Shown: piece after piece, positions 1-12,640 of the stretch | How positions within the stretch are numbered: the stretch's first letter is position 1 | Layout of the letters: the number at the start of each line of letters is the position of its first letter | DNA from: Vanilla planifolia | Lineage: Eukaryota > Streptophyta > Magnoliopsida > Asparagales > Orchidaceae | Direction of reading: 5' to 3' | Assembly (NCBI GenBank): GCA_023846275.1 | Contig: CM043872.1 | Coordinates: 24,475,670 to 24,539,669 of the forward strand | DNA: 64,000 nt | Made by a program: the position numbers and the translations under genes | Notes under the pieces: generated by a model | The model's database searches: none | What the model saw: the letters and a program-made list of their open reading frames with translations, nothing else | Told to the model about the DNA's origin: nothing

Positions 1-1400
1 TATTTTCTTTTAAATTTTTATTAAAAATTGTTTGTTGTGAACAAAAGATGGACTTTAAACAATTTGCAACACAGTTCAACGCTTTCCCAAATAAAATTGG
101 AACAAACCATAACACATGTAACCAAATATATGAAATTGTGTTTTAGCATTAGCTGGAGTCTTATAACTCACAACAATTCAATCAATTACACATTTAGATA
201 TGATAAATATAAACATCAAGCTACACATGGAGTCGACGATTCATAGGCTAAAAAATCTCTTGAAGATGATCAAGTAAATCATAAACAAAGTCTTTTAAAA
301 AGGTATTCATTTTGTAAATAGTAATTTTTCGTGATTTATATTTAATCATTTAAGATTTTGTTATATTTGATCAAAATTGAGAAAATCACAATATTATTTT
401 GAAAGTTCATCAAAATATATGAATCAAAAAGAAAAAGGATTTATCTTTTAGTTGTATTTTTAAAACTATGTAAAAACTCAACGTATTTTAACTTTCTATG
501 AAATTATTATTTTTTAATTAATGAACCAAAGTCTCTAAGATAAGAAGAAATAACAAATTATTTAAGAATTAGATAATATTATTTTTCTTATGGAATAATC
601 ATTTTTCATTAAAAAAATATGACTTCTTTCATCCTGGATGAGAACTCTCATCTAAACTCTGGAAGGATCATAAGACATCCTAAAATTAACTAAAAGTTTT
701 GATATCATTGTGTTATATTAAATCATTTTTAAAAACTTTAGTAGCAGCTATGTTCATTCAAATTTATCATCATCTTAAGTGATAATATAGTAGTGAAATA
801 ATCCTTAATAAACTATCCAAAAGATGGATTTAATTCTTAAAATCTTTCACATCATGTAGATATTAAAATTTTAACTCTTAAATAATAGTCTTAATTTTTT
901 TTAATAACCATAAATTCTTTTTGAAACTGTATGAATCCTACATGGTTCATAAGATTGATTACAAAAAGAAAACCTTCTTAAAATAAGTAAACTTTCAATG
1001 TTCTTCTAAGGCCAAAAATTTCTTAGATAATATATTCTTTTAGAATCTCACAATAAATAAAATATCATCTAAATATGCTTACAAATTCAAAAAAAAAAAT
1101 GTTATTAACGCGTGCTTGATCTCATAAAAATGATATTTATTTTTAATTTAAAGGACGTTGCTAATCATTCCTAGAATTTTCTTAATCTTAAAAAATATGA
1201 TATAATATTTACACGCATTCCTCGATTTGTATTTTATTATTATTATTTTTTTTGCTATAGACACAAGACGGGGAGTAAGAAGATTTAAAAATATTTGCTG
1301 TCGGCTGATTTGTCCACATTGTATTGGTTGCAGCAGATTCTTGGCCGATGTGGACTTTACTTCCTTTTAAGTGGATCTACGCATGACTCTGACATTAATT
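1..1400. other. AT-rich intergenic DNA, no gene seen
   Basis: Very AT-rich sequence with frequent A and T runs. The only long open frame, 28-246 on the + strand, has no recognisable motif and the low-complexity residue usage expected of AT-rich noise. No promoter, RNA gene or terminal repeat was recognised. Confidence 0.6.
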
Positions 1401-1421
1401 ATTTAGCATAAATTTGTCACA

Positions 1422-1865
1422 TTGGAAGCATTATGCGATGGATGTTGGCTATACGTTGAGTCGTTTGCTTCCTGGGCTTATGCCGAGAAGCATCTCTCCT
1501 CTAAACTCCAACGTAGATGGAGATGCTTAAAAAATAAACCATGTAGAAATTACTCTTTTGTATACATACGAAACATTAACATGTGCCAGTTGAACTTCTT
1601 CGTGAATCTGCAAGCAAAGAAAGCCTTCAAGATCTGTAGCGGTCCCTTCGTCTTACCTCTGCAGCGGCTGCAAGATTTGGGGATTCTGTACTCTTTCTGG
1701 TGTCTTGGAGTCATGGCAAGCTACAGGATAACAAGCCCGGAGACAAACGAGGGACATCATGCCTATCTCTGCAATGCATGTGATCTGTTCCTGCATTCCC
1801 ACCGCAGAGAAAGTTGTAGTGGGGTAAACAGAAGCTATAGGAAACAGGCCAATGTCTGATGGCAC
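1422..1865. other. unidentified GC-elevated coding-like segment
   Basis: This stretch is clearly richer in GC than its surroundings and is open on both strands. The + frame at 1422-1859 has 145 codons and is Cys-rich, with no domain I recognise. The - frame reads from 1865 to 1653 (70 codons). It is followed on the - strand by a splice-donor-like GTAAGA and, about 60 bases further on, an acceptor-like TTGCAG, after which the reading continues for about 20 codons. Either strand could carry an old exon or gene fragment. A short inverted repeat (AAGCATCTC / GAGATGCTT, about 1488-1530) lies inside. I cannot assign a function; a pseudogene piece, a non-coding transcript or chance are all possible. 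Confidence 0.3.
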
Positions 1866-2027
1866 ACAATTGTCAAAGAAAAGTTATCTTTCCTTTAACT
1901 TGAACAAAACAAGTAGGCTGAGAATACAGATGAGAGGAAGCTCGTAAAAAGAAGTGATGGGTTTATAACTATCTTTTTAGTTAAAACGTGACATAACATT
2001 TATCCGAACATTATGATAATTGTAATC

Positions 2028-2437
2028 TGTTAGCAAACTTTAATTTTTAAACGTTTGGTTAGCACTTTTTAAGTGCTTATTAGTATTTTTAAATATTTTG
2101 ATGATTTTTAGGGATTTTAAGTATTTTGAGGATTTTTAGGGATTAAAAACAAACTTTTGAATTATGAGAAAAGATTTGGGAGATTAGATATTTTTCTTGG
2201 CTATAAATAGATGTAATTGGTTCATTGTGATTATGCAATTTTATGAATGAAATATTCTTAGCTATTCTCTTTCTCTTCCTTAAATCTTTCGTTGTCATTT
2301 CCAAATTTATTCCTACTCTTTTATTTCCATTATAATCAACATTTCTCTTTTAGCTTAAGTTGTATGATTTTATGTTTTATTTTTATAAAATAGAAACTTA
2401 ACTCAAGCAAATGAATTTGTTGTTGTGACCTCCCACA
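2028..2437 (+). mobile_element. putative solo LTR with TATA box
   Basis: The sequence begins TGTTAGCAAAC and could end at CCCACA, giving the TG...CA limits of a plant LTR. A good TATA box (TATAAATA, 2202-2209) is followed by the AATGAAA-type leader and pyrimidine-rich stretch seen in many plant LTR R/U5 regions. A 28-bp tandem duplication lies in the upstream (U3-like) half. No primer-binding site or second copy was found nearby, so a solo LTR is the likeliest reading. The limits are approximate, and a promoter of an unannotated transcript is the main alternative. Confidence 0.4.
2094..2149 (+). repeat. 28-bp tandem duplication
   Basis: Two adjacent units begin TATTTTGATGATTTTTAGGG and TATTTTGAGGATTTTTAGGG. 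They differ by one base over the first 20. The pair lies inside the putative LTR, upstream of its TATA box. Confidence 0.75.
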
Positions 2438-2439
2438 GT

Positions 2440-5040
2440 TCTTTTGTTTTCTAATCCAAGTTTATCTTATTTGTTATGATACCTATTTGTCTACCATTAA
2501 AGGCTTCAACAATATTATATTTGTAGTACTTTTCATGACTAATAGTTCTTTTTTCTTGCGCCATTAACATACACCTTTTCAGTAGTTTTTCTTAAATTAT
2601 TTTTTAAGATTTTATCAATTCTCAATGGTGTTTGTTAAATTGAACAATAATCAACATCCATATGCTTGATAAACTTTTTAAAAATATATTGAAAATAATT
2701 TTTTATGAACAATTCATCAATCGATTTTTTTTAACAATAAATCTAAAAGTCCATTTTAAAATTCTACTTTAACAATGTCAGGTTTTGTTTACTTTCAATC
2801 AAACAAATGATTAAATGTTACAATATTTGATATGGTTTCTCTAATACAAAAAAAGATTTTAAAATAATTGATTGGATAACTTTCACCTTTATGCCTTTTG
2901 GAGTTTGATGATTATGGGTTGAGTTGGACCACGATGGTTGTGTTTCCTCCCTCAGCTCATCCCGAAGGGATCTAATAAATTAGGTGGTTTTTAGGATTAA
3001 TTAAAATCTTAATGTTAAATGTCTTATATTTAAAACAATTTGATTTTCATACTTAGGCAAATAATTTGGAAGATTATCATTAAAAACTTTCATATTTTTG
3101 CTTACATAGATACAATGATACTAATATGATCATGACTTAGAAAACTTTACAAGTTGTCATTTGTATTTTGAAATATTACTTGTGCGCTTATAAAATTTAA
3201 TTCATCTATCATGTTATTAATAAAATAGTTGGTTTGAAAATATCATTTTAAAATATAAAATATTTATATTGTAAAATGTTTCATCATTTCTTTTAGCATT
3301 TTAATAAAAACAATACGATGAATGTTTTTAAAATCAGTTTGAGAAGGCAATGGCCTTCTTAAAATGATATTATTAGAGAAAATAAAATATACGATGACAA
3401 ATTACTGTTTTAACTTATTATGAAGATAAACGATATAATAGACAATCATCCAAACAAAAAGATAAATGACATTTTCGATTTAATTTTTTGAAAACAAATT
3501 GTCACATGCGACGGCGTGGCGTAAAATGTAGAATTTTTTTATGCTATTTAACCTTCCCTTATTTATTTATTTATTTATTTCCTTTAAAAGATTGATTATC
3601 TACCGTTGTATTGTTATATGGTGCAAGTATTAGCATGCTAAGCTTCATAAGAATTTAGTCAAAACCTAGGTAGTTTAAATCTAACAATTGGGCCTTAATA
3701 AGTTAATGATAAGACATTATATTTTGTAGGTGTCATCTAAGTAATTTATGATTACATGTATCTTTGTATTTTTGTGAGATGAGTTATTACTAATCCAAAT
3801 TCAAAAGAGCCAAAAGATAAAGATAATTTAAAATAAAAAAAAAATAATATGTCAAATTTAAGAATTAATCATTTCAAGAGTGAACATATTGAAATTTTTA
3901 AAAAATAAGATTTGAAATTTAAAAAAAAAATCAAAAATTATAGTTAAAGATTTGAGGATTACTCAAATTTAAAAAATTAAAATTATATTTATATCTCTTA
4001 GGTTTTTATTTATTTATTTTATTTTTTATTAGGTTTGAAATGAACAACTCGTATCTCCGTTTAGAAAAACAAAAATAATTATATTTTTTCTGTCAGTCTT
4101 CTTTTGAAGAAATATTCATTATTGAATTATTAATATAATTTTTTCATCTAAAATACTATTAATAATATAACAATTAAGTATTGACATTCTGATGTCCCAA
4201 TGAAATATGCAAAACCTTTTATCAACGACAATAATGAACTTATAGCTACTAGTCATGATCTCTACAAGGTTCTTCTTCCTATGACCTCTGAAGACTTGTT
4301 CCATAAGTCTCGAGGTGTCATTATATGCTTTTTATGGACCATTCAAGATTTGTTCCATATGTTTGATGTTAGTAAATGGTGGTCAACTAATAACTTGTCT
4401 ACTTATAAGTTTATAAAGTGATGTCAAAGACAATATTTTGTCTAGATAAATTTGAAGTTATAAAAAATTTTTAAAACTTGATCAAAATTAATTAATTTTA
4501 AAATATTTTAATTAAAAAGATTTTTAAAAGTCTATTAATATCAGACTTTATAACAAATTATTGAATTAAATTATGGTAAATAATATATTAGATAACTAAA
4601 ACTTTAAAAGAAGAAAAAAGAACGAGTTTAAAAGTTATTCGCTAGCAAATCCCCAAATGCAACGAAGTTGTGGAAAGGGAACAATATGACAACTATAAAT
4701 TTAGGCAAGGCCTTGTCCAGGCTGTTTTCCACTGGAATTAATTAGGAGAGGAGGACATGATAAAGAGAACACATTGCCATGTTAATGATACGATCAAATA
4801 AATAATTAGATACGATCTAAAGCATGTTTTTAGTTATACAAATTTATAGCAAGGTTGCTTTGAGGATTCACAGATGTGATACCAATAATAGCTGTTGCTT
4901 TATAATAACCATCTTGGAAAAATTGCTTAATGATAAGACTAAAAGAAGTGAAGGAAATGACAAAGAACAAGAACGAACCCAGTAGAGATTATTGTTTTAC
5001 ATATACATGTATATACTAAGCATCCAAAACCGTACAGTAT
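2440..5040. other. AT-rich intergenic DNA upstream of the KH gene
   Basis: No gene was recognised. A (TTTA)n tract of about 32 bases lies at 3559-3590. The short open frames near 4119-4421 overlap on opposite strands and show no motif. The 5' untranslated region and promoter of the KH gene should lie in the last few hundred bases, but no TATA box stood out. Confidence 0.6.
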
Positions 5041-5103
5041 TATGAAAGAATGAGGGAAGGGCTTTGTCATCGGATTAGCGGTGGGAGAGTGAGAGAGGCA
5101 TAC

Positions 5104-8100
5104 ATGGAAGGCTCCTCCACCACCGGGAAGCGCCACGACGATTCGTCGTCTTCCTCAGGTGGTGGGGAACATTTCAATCCCTCTCCCACCTCGAGCACAA
5201 CTGCCTACAAGCGTTCGCATTTGGGCATCGCACCATTGAAGCCTGTCGGCGCCGTTGAGACTGTCTTCCGACTTCTCTGTCCCAGTGATAAGGCTGGAAG
5301 CTTGATTGGCAAGGGTGGTTCCAATGTTCGGCAGATCAGAGAGGAAACGGGTGCCCGGATTCGGGTCGAGGATCCCGTCCTTGGTTCCGAAGAACGCGTT
5401 GTCTACATTTCGGCAGAGGCGACACATCGCGGCCGTCGGGAAAGCGGCTGCGTTGATGAAGAGGAGGTATCACCGGTGCAGCGAGCGCTGCTCATGGTTT
5501 TTGAGAGGATAATTAAGGTGGAGGAAGGGGAGGGTGTGGAGGCTAAAGGAATGTCGACTTGCAGGATGCTGGCGCCGAGCAGCCACGTGGGTAGTGTGCT
5601 TGGAAAAGGGGGAAAGATAGTCGAGAAGATACGATTCGAGAGTGGGGCTCAAATTAGGATATTTTCCAAGGAGCAAGTTCCGCTCTGTGCTCTTGTTGGA
5701 GATGAGCTGATTCAGGTAAGTTATACTTGTTCTGAATATTAACCCTCATTTGCTTCTCCGTAGGTTTCTTGGTTTAATCTTTTGTACACTTAAGGACTAG
5801 AAAATGTGTATAAACTCCCACCATTCTATGAGTCAGGAAAAATATTGGATAAATGTTTTTTGTTTCGAGCAATCTATGCAAATTAAATATTGGGTACATA
5901 ATTTTTTTTCGAGCATTGTATGCAATTCAAATATTGGCTATAGAACATGCATGATCAAATGTTCCAGCATGAGGACCACATATTCACTAATTGGGATCCT
6001 TTTTCTTCTAAACATGAAATTCATGGTCACACTTATTCAACTGCCAACATTAAATCTGGTATACTTGTTTGAAATATGGTAATTTCCAGGATAAATCTCT
6101 GCTTCCTGAATCTTTAAAGTAGTTGGTTTTCATTTCCATCCTAAATGATGCGCGTTTGAACGTTTGAATCTCCTAAAATGGGCACATATCAGCAATTTGA
6201 GCTTTTATTGTGGGGTTTTCTTTTCATTTAAAGGGTAGAAAGGTTTTTCAAAAATGGTTTCTTGGCTGAGTTTGATAATTGCTAAAGTATTAGTGTTCTT
6301 GAACATAAGTTATCTTGAAAAAAGAGTTTCTTTTTTGTTTAACATGGGATATGTGTCTTGAAGCTGCTTATTTATATTGATTATATTTTTATGAAATAGT
6401 AAGCAGATTCATAACCCAATTGATTCATGCTTAAAATGGTTACTTTGATTGTCTTAACAATTTGTCTTTATGATGATGATGGATTTTGTGTTTTAACTTA
6501 CAATTTAGGCCAAATTATATTGTCAATTTTGCTCCTTTACTATTAGCCCAAGCTTATCATAAACCTTATGCAATTAGATGAAACGTGTTTCCTTCCATCT
6601 ATTGGCTGATGCACCATCACCTGCCATATGATCAAAGATTGTGTAATGTAGATTGTTTATCAATATGTGGTTTGATTGCATGGCTAAAACTGGTTTGAAA
6701 AGTTTAATTTATTTAGATCTTAGACTTTGTCAATCATTGGAACCTATTATTAATTTATGATAACTTTTATTTAAAGTTTCATTTTTTATTCACAATGTTC
6801 TTTGCAAGTGTTGGATGATGTGATGTACACAATATAACTTAATTTGAAGAACTCTACTTCTAACTTAGCTGTTTTGATTTTTCTTTATACGTTATTCAAT
6901 ATCCAATAACTATAGTGTGTTATTTTGGTTTATAATTGGCTCATTTTATTTTGACATGCACCCAATCCAAGTCAAAATCAATCCAATTTTTTATCAATCA
7001 TTAATCTCTGAGCAAATTTGAAACCCTAAATGGAACATTTATGTTTATGTTTAGGGTCTTAGATGATTTTCAGTTTTCAATGGTGATAGGTTAATTATAG
7101 TTCAATTTTGGGTTAATTCATTTTCTTACACTTATGGTCAGTTTTTTACCCACTTGCTAAACAGGTTGAGTTTTATCTATCAATTGCCTTGACTGTTTAG
7201 TCTTAGGCCAAACTTGATCCTCATCCATTGAAAAATATCTATGCCCTGCCTTTAGAATTATAATGCAGTATTTCATTTGCTTTTTGGAACTTGATATGGA
7301 AATTCACTAGTTTTCAAGGTCCTATAAAGGTGCTTTGGAAAATAACTAAATGAAAATGTATTATTCAAAGTGTATTTGAATAGCTTATCATAGCTAATTA
7401 TTCTTACATTTGAAACTAACTAAAGAATGGAAAAAATTTGAATGTAGGGGTTTTTTGGTCTCTCCTTTTTGTCGAAGAGATATTTTTGTTGACATTTGAT
7501 GATTCATATCTTGAATCACCTAGCTAAAAATATATAAGGTGAGATGTTGCATATTAACTCCCCATCACATATGCACAAGTCAATGCAATCATGGATGATT
7601 GATAAAAATTTTTTCACATATATTGTATTGCTTTTAAAAAGGTGAAAATTACATTGTGTCATGTTTAATCTGTTGAAACATTGGATTTAAGAGTTAGATA
7701 CAGCGCTGATATGTTGTTTCTATAAAGATGTTTTAGTTTTCTAATGGAAATCTTCATGATTGCATTAGTTTTTCGTTGTTGACAATTGTAGTTTTTACCA
7801 TAGGCTACGGAGAAATTACAGTGATAGTTCTTCTTTCACATAATGAACAAAATTTTATGTTCAGTGTGCAAACTTCTGCTGAATATTTGTTAGGAATGAA
7901 TTTAATCTTTGCTTATTTGATCTGGTAGGTGTCTGGAAGCTTGTCTTCTGTGAAGAAAGCTCTTTTATCTGTTTCCTTTTGTCTGTTAGATAACATAAGG
8001 ACCGAAACAACCGGAAAACCATGCACCGGGCTCCTGCAAGGGCCTTCTCCTCGTTTATCATTGGATGCATATCCTCAGAGAGGTCCCCTTATCAGTCCAC

Positions 8101-9969
8101 ATGGCCCAAATTATCATTCAAGGGCATATTCTTCTAATTCAGCATTGGATAATGGTGCATCTGGTCTTTGGAAGACTCATGATGAAGAGGTTGTATTTAG
8201 GATGTTGTGTACTGGTGACAAAGTTGGTAGCATTATTGGGAGGTCTGGTGTCATTGTGCAGTCTCTGCAGAGTGAAACTGGAGCATCAATCAAGATAATT
8301 GATTCATTTAATGATTGTGATGAAAAAATTATTTTGATCTCTGCTCGTGAGGTGCGTTTATTACAAGCTTGTTGTACCCAATTGGTAAATTATTTTTGTG
8401 AGGTTTTCTTTTTTCTTTTTTTTGTTAATTGACTTGCTGATTTTGATTGGTGCAGAATTATGAATTGAAGCACTCTCCTGCACAAGATGCTGTTATTCGT
8501 ATACATTCCAAGATTACAGAGGCATGCACAGAGAAAGGATTTGTTTCTGCCAGGCTTCTTGTGCCAGCACAGCAGATTGGTTGTTTGCTTGGTAAAGGTG
8601 GTGCCATTATTGCTGAAATGAGACGAATAACTGGAGCCAATATCAAAATTTTTGTGAATGAACATGTTCCAAAGTGTGCTCATCCAAATGATGAGCTTGT
8701 TCAGGTAGTCATTGAATATTTTCAGAATACCCTTTCTGGGGTGATATGCTGGAACATCTGCTGTATTTGGCTTGACTCACTGTATCTGCAAATGTTATCT
8801 GTTTTGTGATTTCATCTATAATCTCTATATTAGAGTGAAGTCTTGTGACTGTTGTTGTTCTGACTATAAATAATTTTATTGTTCAATCAATGTCTTTTGA
8901 TAAATATAGCTAGATGATGATCTTGTTGGTAGAATGCAAAATTATGGGGAGCTTTTTGTGACGCAAAATATTCTTTTATAATGTTATTAAAGGAGCAAGT
9001 TATTTGGAAAGAATTTCACACGGACTTGACGCATTGTAGAGAAGTTCATTGGGCTAATGTTATCCTGCTTTGGCCAGGTGACCGGTAGCTTTCAGTCCGT
9101 TCAGGATGCATTGGTTCACATTACAAGTAGAATCCGGGAGGCCATCTTTCCACCCAAGCATTTTCCAAATATTGGCATGTCTCAGTTCTCACCTGCCATG
9201 CCAGAGGTGCCTCCTCCCTTTAGACCAAGAAATGATACTCCTCAAGTTCGGCATCCTACAGTTTGCATTCCCCATGTTGTGGATCCTTCAGTTGAGTCCC
9301 CAAGACAAGTTTCACTCACCTCACCAAGGTTATGGACTCCTCAGGTAACTTTGTGGGTGGCTTGAGAATTTGTGCTGTTTGTGATCCTTGACTAGTTCAG
9401 GTGATCTTTTTTTTTTGATGCTTTTGCCTATGTGGTTCGTGTTATGTGCAGAGTGGAAACCCTAAGGGAACTCCTGTAGGAATAGGAAGGTTTGTTCTTT
9501 TCCAGCTCCTGCAAACTTATTTGATTATTCATTTCTTGAACTGTTGGTTTTTTGTACAGTACAACACAAGCAGTTGCTGCACCGGGTAAAACCATTAACA
9601 TTGCTGTTCCTCGAGAATATATGAGATTTGTGCATGGGGAGGGCGACGGTAACTTAACGCTCATTAAAGAGGTATTCTCGTCATATATTTATCAGTCTAG
9701 AATTGAAAATTTGTCGGTATGTGCTAGCTTAAGAGGAAAAAATGACCTTCTGATTTAGTTAGCATATAGCAATCATCGATATGCTTGGCCATTTTAGTGA
9801 ATATTGAAGAAGCTGACTATGTTTCTTTGCTTAGATATCTGGAGCTAGTATCACCATTTATGATCCGAAGCCGGGAGTTTTTGAAGGAACGATTGTTATT
9901 TCTGGAAGTGAAAAGCAAACAACCACAGCTCAAGGGCTTGTTCACGCTTTCATTCTTAATGGATTATGA
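5104..9969 (+). CDS. five-KH-domain RNA-binding protein (HEN4/RCF3-like family)
   Basis: Predicted nuclear RNA-binding protein of the plant poly(C)-binding-like KH family, whose members (HEN4, RCF3/HOS5) act in pre-mRNA processing. I infer seven exons: 5104-5715, 7929-8351, 8456-8704, 9078-9344, 9452-9489, 9560-9671 and 9835-9969. All introns are GT-AG and the joined frame is 611 codons plus TGA. KH1 has GKGG at residues 69-72, KH2 GKGG at about 167-170, KH3 GRSG at 308-311, KH4 GKGG at 391-394, and KH5 a weakened loop (GEGD, 556-559). Each GxxG loop follows a VxxRxL/ARLL-type strand. KH2 and KH4 are each split at the same place by an intron (DEL[IV]Q / V[ST]GS), which suggests an old internal duplication. 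The start at 5104 (MEGSS) is preferred; an in-frame ATG at 5050 would add 18 residues. Exon 1 is GC-rich, the later exons AT-rich. Intron 1 is 2213 bp and AT-rich. Exact orthology is not determined. Confidence 0.93.
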
Positions 9970-10786
9970 TACACAAGAAAGATGCTTCTGCAAATCGAGT
10001 TACTTCACGAATCATGCTGCTTTGATGGAACTCTGTACTTGTATTAGGTTCTCATTAAGGCTTTGTGAGCCAAAAAAGATGCCATCTTTGTTGTAGGGAT
10101 ATTTTGGTAGTGTGGCAATAGGATAAATTCAATAGAATTATTATTGTTTCCACCTATAATGATTTTTTTTTTCTTGTGACGGCGCATCATATGAGAGCGT
10201 AATTAACATGCGTGTGTAGTTTAAAATGCGCGTGGTTGCCAATGGGGCCTAAATGAGCCCAAGAAAAATGCATATTTGAATTTTGCAAGGAGGAAAGCAA
10301 ACTTCTTTTACAATCAAATTAATCTATAGCTAATCATATAAGAACTGTTTCTTTCCGAACATATATTCATAAAGTAACACTTTGTTTATTCAAAATATTT
10401 TTTTTGATCTCATAATGTTTTTAAATATGTTTATAATTTTAGATTAATCACTACAAAAGTCATGTGAACAACTTGTTGATGCAACGTTTTCTGCATCATT
10501 TTAGTTTTCTAGCCATACTTCGACACAAATGTCTAACAAGATTAGTAAGAAAATAAGCAAAATGCAACGCAAGTAAATGCATTTGCACAAAACCATGGTG
10601 AAAACTATAAAGCATGTTCAAATTTAAAAATAAATATGGAACAAAGGTGAAAAAGTGCGAAAACAAAACGAAAGTTGCATAATACATTTTCCAATCAACA
10701 AAATCAAGTGTTCTTGAAACATTTATCGACGATCTATCTCTGATGATTTTTGGTAGAATTTATCCTAAATTTCATGATTCTTTGAT
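9970..10786. other. 3' flank of the KH gene and intergenic DNA
   Basis: The 3' untranslated region should occupy the first 100 to 200 bases, which contain AATA-rich words near 10120-10140 but no perfect AATAAA. The rest is AT-rich with no recognised gene. Confidence 0.5.
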
Positions 10787-10815
10787 CGGATCAGAGTCGT
10801 TCCCGGTCTGATCCG
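10787..10815. repeat. short perfect inverted repeat
   Basis: CGGATCAGA (10787-10795) pairs perfectly with TCTGATCCG (10807-10815) across an 11-base loop. It sits at the upstream edge of a GC-richer segment with further GGTCGGACTC-like words, just before the LINE-like open frame. It may be the 5' end of that element. Confidence 0.55.
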
Positions 10816-10816
10816 A

Positions 10817-11760
10817 ATGTGTTTCGGTCGGACTCAGTTGGACGGATTTGACCATCCCTTACCTATGAACGAGTGGTTGGGGATCGGCGACGGCGGCGGC
10901 GACATGCAACTTTTTCGCTGCGAAGTCCGCTCTTATTCAACTGCGTCTTCATTGTTTCTAGGTCTGTCTATTGCCATTTTTTCGTTACCATGGCGGATGT
11001 AATGGGCTCATCGTGTGGTGCTATTGACCAAACGGAGATGCAGTTGTTGCCTTCTGACGGTTCCCCTCTTCCTCTGCCTCCCCCACGTTCAAAAGACTGG
11101 GATTCTATGGAACGAAGGGACGGCTACGAGTCTAGGAAGCACCCCTTACAGCCTCAGCCGTCGATAGCGAGAGATATGGATTACTGCCGGCGAAGCCGCC
11201 CAGCCTTCCACCTTAAATCGTTTCTGTTTAAAGGTCACGGAATAGATTCCCCATGGTTGATTTGAAGTTTGTTAGCGTTGGGGTATGTCAAATCATTGAC
11301 AATAGATGGGTCTTACTAATTTGGTACGAGATTTTCGACACCCTTCTTTTTTCTCAATTGTTCTCATTTACGTGGCACTAAATTGGGAGAAGTTAGCGTT
11401 GGCTAATGCGCATATTAAAGTATTGTTGCATATTGTGTTTTCACTCCTGTTATCTTCGAAGAACTACAGGCCAACTTCTTTTTCCAATGTGTTGACTTCC
11501 AAGGCTCGTGTGTACTCGTTTTGGTGATCCTACTATAGCCACATTTGTTGATCGCAATTGGACTTGATGGATTAAATGACTAAGTTGCACTAATAGCACA
11601 AACTCTGCTTTGTATGTGAAGATAGGTTCACCCAGCCATTCTAAGAGGTGTCTTGAACTGGACCCCCATGATGACGATGAGTTTGTCAGACCATTTTCCT
11701 TTTGTCTCGTTTAATGGAAACTCGAAACTTTAAAATCTTCTAGAAATTCTCATTGTCTGG
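10817..11760 (+). mobile_element. decayed LINE-like 5' region and ORF1-like fragment
   Basis: A GC-rich leader is followed by ATG at 10990 in a strong start context (ACCATGGCG). It opens a 91-codon frame (10990-11265) rich in Pro, Ser and charged residues. Beyond it, fragments in shifting frames resemble the DUF4283/zinc-knuckle proteins found as ORF1 in plant LINEs. One piece near 11520-11560 reads GDPTIATFVDRNW, and one near 11665-11690 reads DPHDDDEFV. Frameshifts and stops break the frame many times. No reverse transcriptase was recognised downstream. The LINE assignment rests on the layout and on these weak matches; an unrelated degenerate gene is possible. Confidence 0.4.
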
Positions 11761-11849
11761 ATCAAATTGTCATTAGTGCGTAGATGCCCTACTTGGGCTA
11801 ATCAGAGGCGTGTTTCATAAGAACAAAATACTTGGAGGATAGCTTCATT

Positions 11850-12640
11850 GTGGGTGATCAAGGTGCTAGAATATTGAACCTGCCTCAAAACACGTCGTGA
11901 AGTAATAATTGAGGACCAATCGTCTCTAGTTCCTTCAGTCTCCCAAAGGAACTTCGTTTCCCATACATTTAAGGGACATGAAATGTTGATAAGTTTGGTG
12001 ATTGTCTCTAATTGTTGAGGCTTGCATGGTGGTACCTCTTAGCAAAACAACTAAATTTTTGTAAACCGTTGGCCAATAGTTGCCTTGCTTGATGACTGTC
12101 TTCCTAAGTTCTGTTGAAAGAAATGGCTACTTCATTTTCTCAAATCTTCTTCAAACATAGTCTTAATAGCCTTGCTCAAGGGCGAGCTCCTTAACAATTT
12201 TTGTATATGTGATTTCTTGTGGAGTTCATCTGCAATAGAATGTTGAAAAGCTGGTGATCTAGTGCGTTTTGCTTTCTTATGGTTTTGGTATTGCCCTTTT
12301 TGTAAAGCATAAGATCAAGAGCTTGATCTAGTTCAATTCTTGGCATCATCTTCATAACTATGTCACCCCCAATATTACGGAAGTTTATTCATTTGTTCAA
12401 AGAACATGATTCCTAAACATTTCCATATTGTTGATTACCTTGTTTATGCTCTAGTGGGGGAGGGGTGGTTTGTATCTTGGCTAATAAGCCCTTCATGAGT
12501 TGGCGTCTAGCCAAAGGGCTTTGCATTCTAGTTGGTTTTTTATCTTAGAAAAGTTGATTCAAATTACATACTCCATCACGATCCTGCTTGGATTGATTAG
12601 TCCATATCTCCCAAGATAGTGGGGGGACATTTTCTTGAGA
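11850..12640. other. degenerate repeat-derived DNA
   Basis: Less AT-rich than true spacer and without a long open frame on either strand. The minus strand reads as coding-like fragments broken by stops, so this is probably old transposon sequence. No family was recognised. Confidence 0.4.

Noticed and set aside
5155..5676. Antisense and alternate frames over KH exon 1
   Set aside because: Shadows of the GC-rich KH exon, without any domain.
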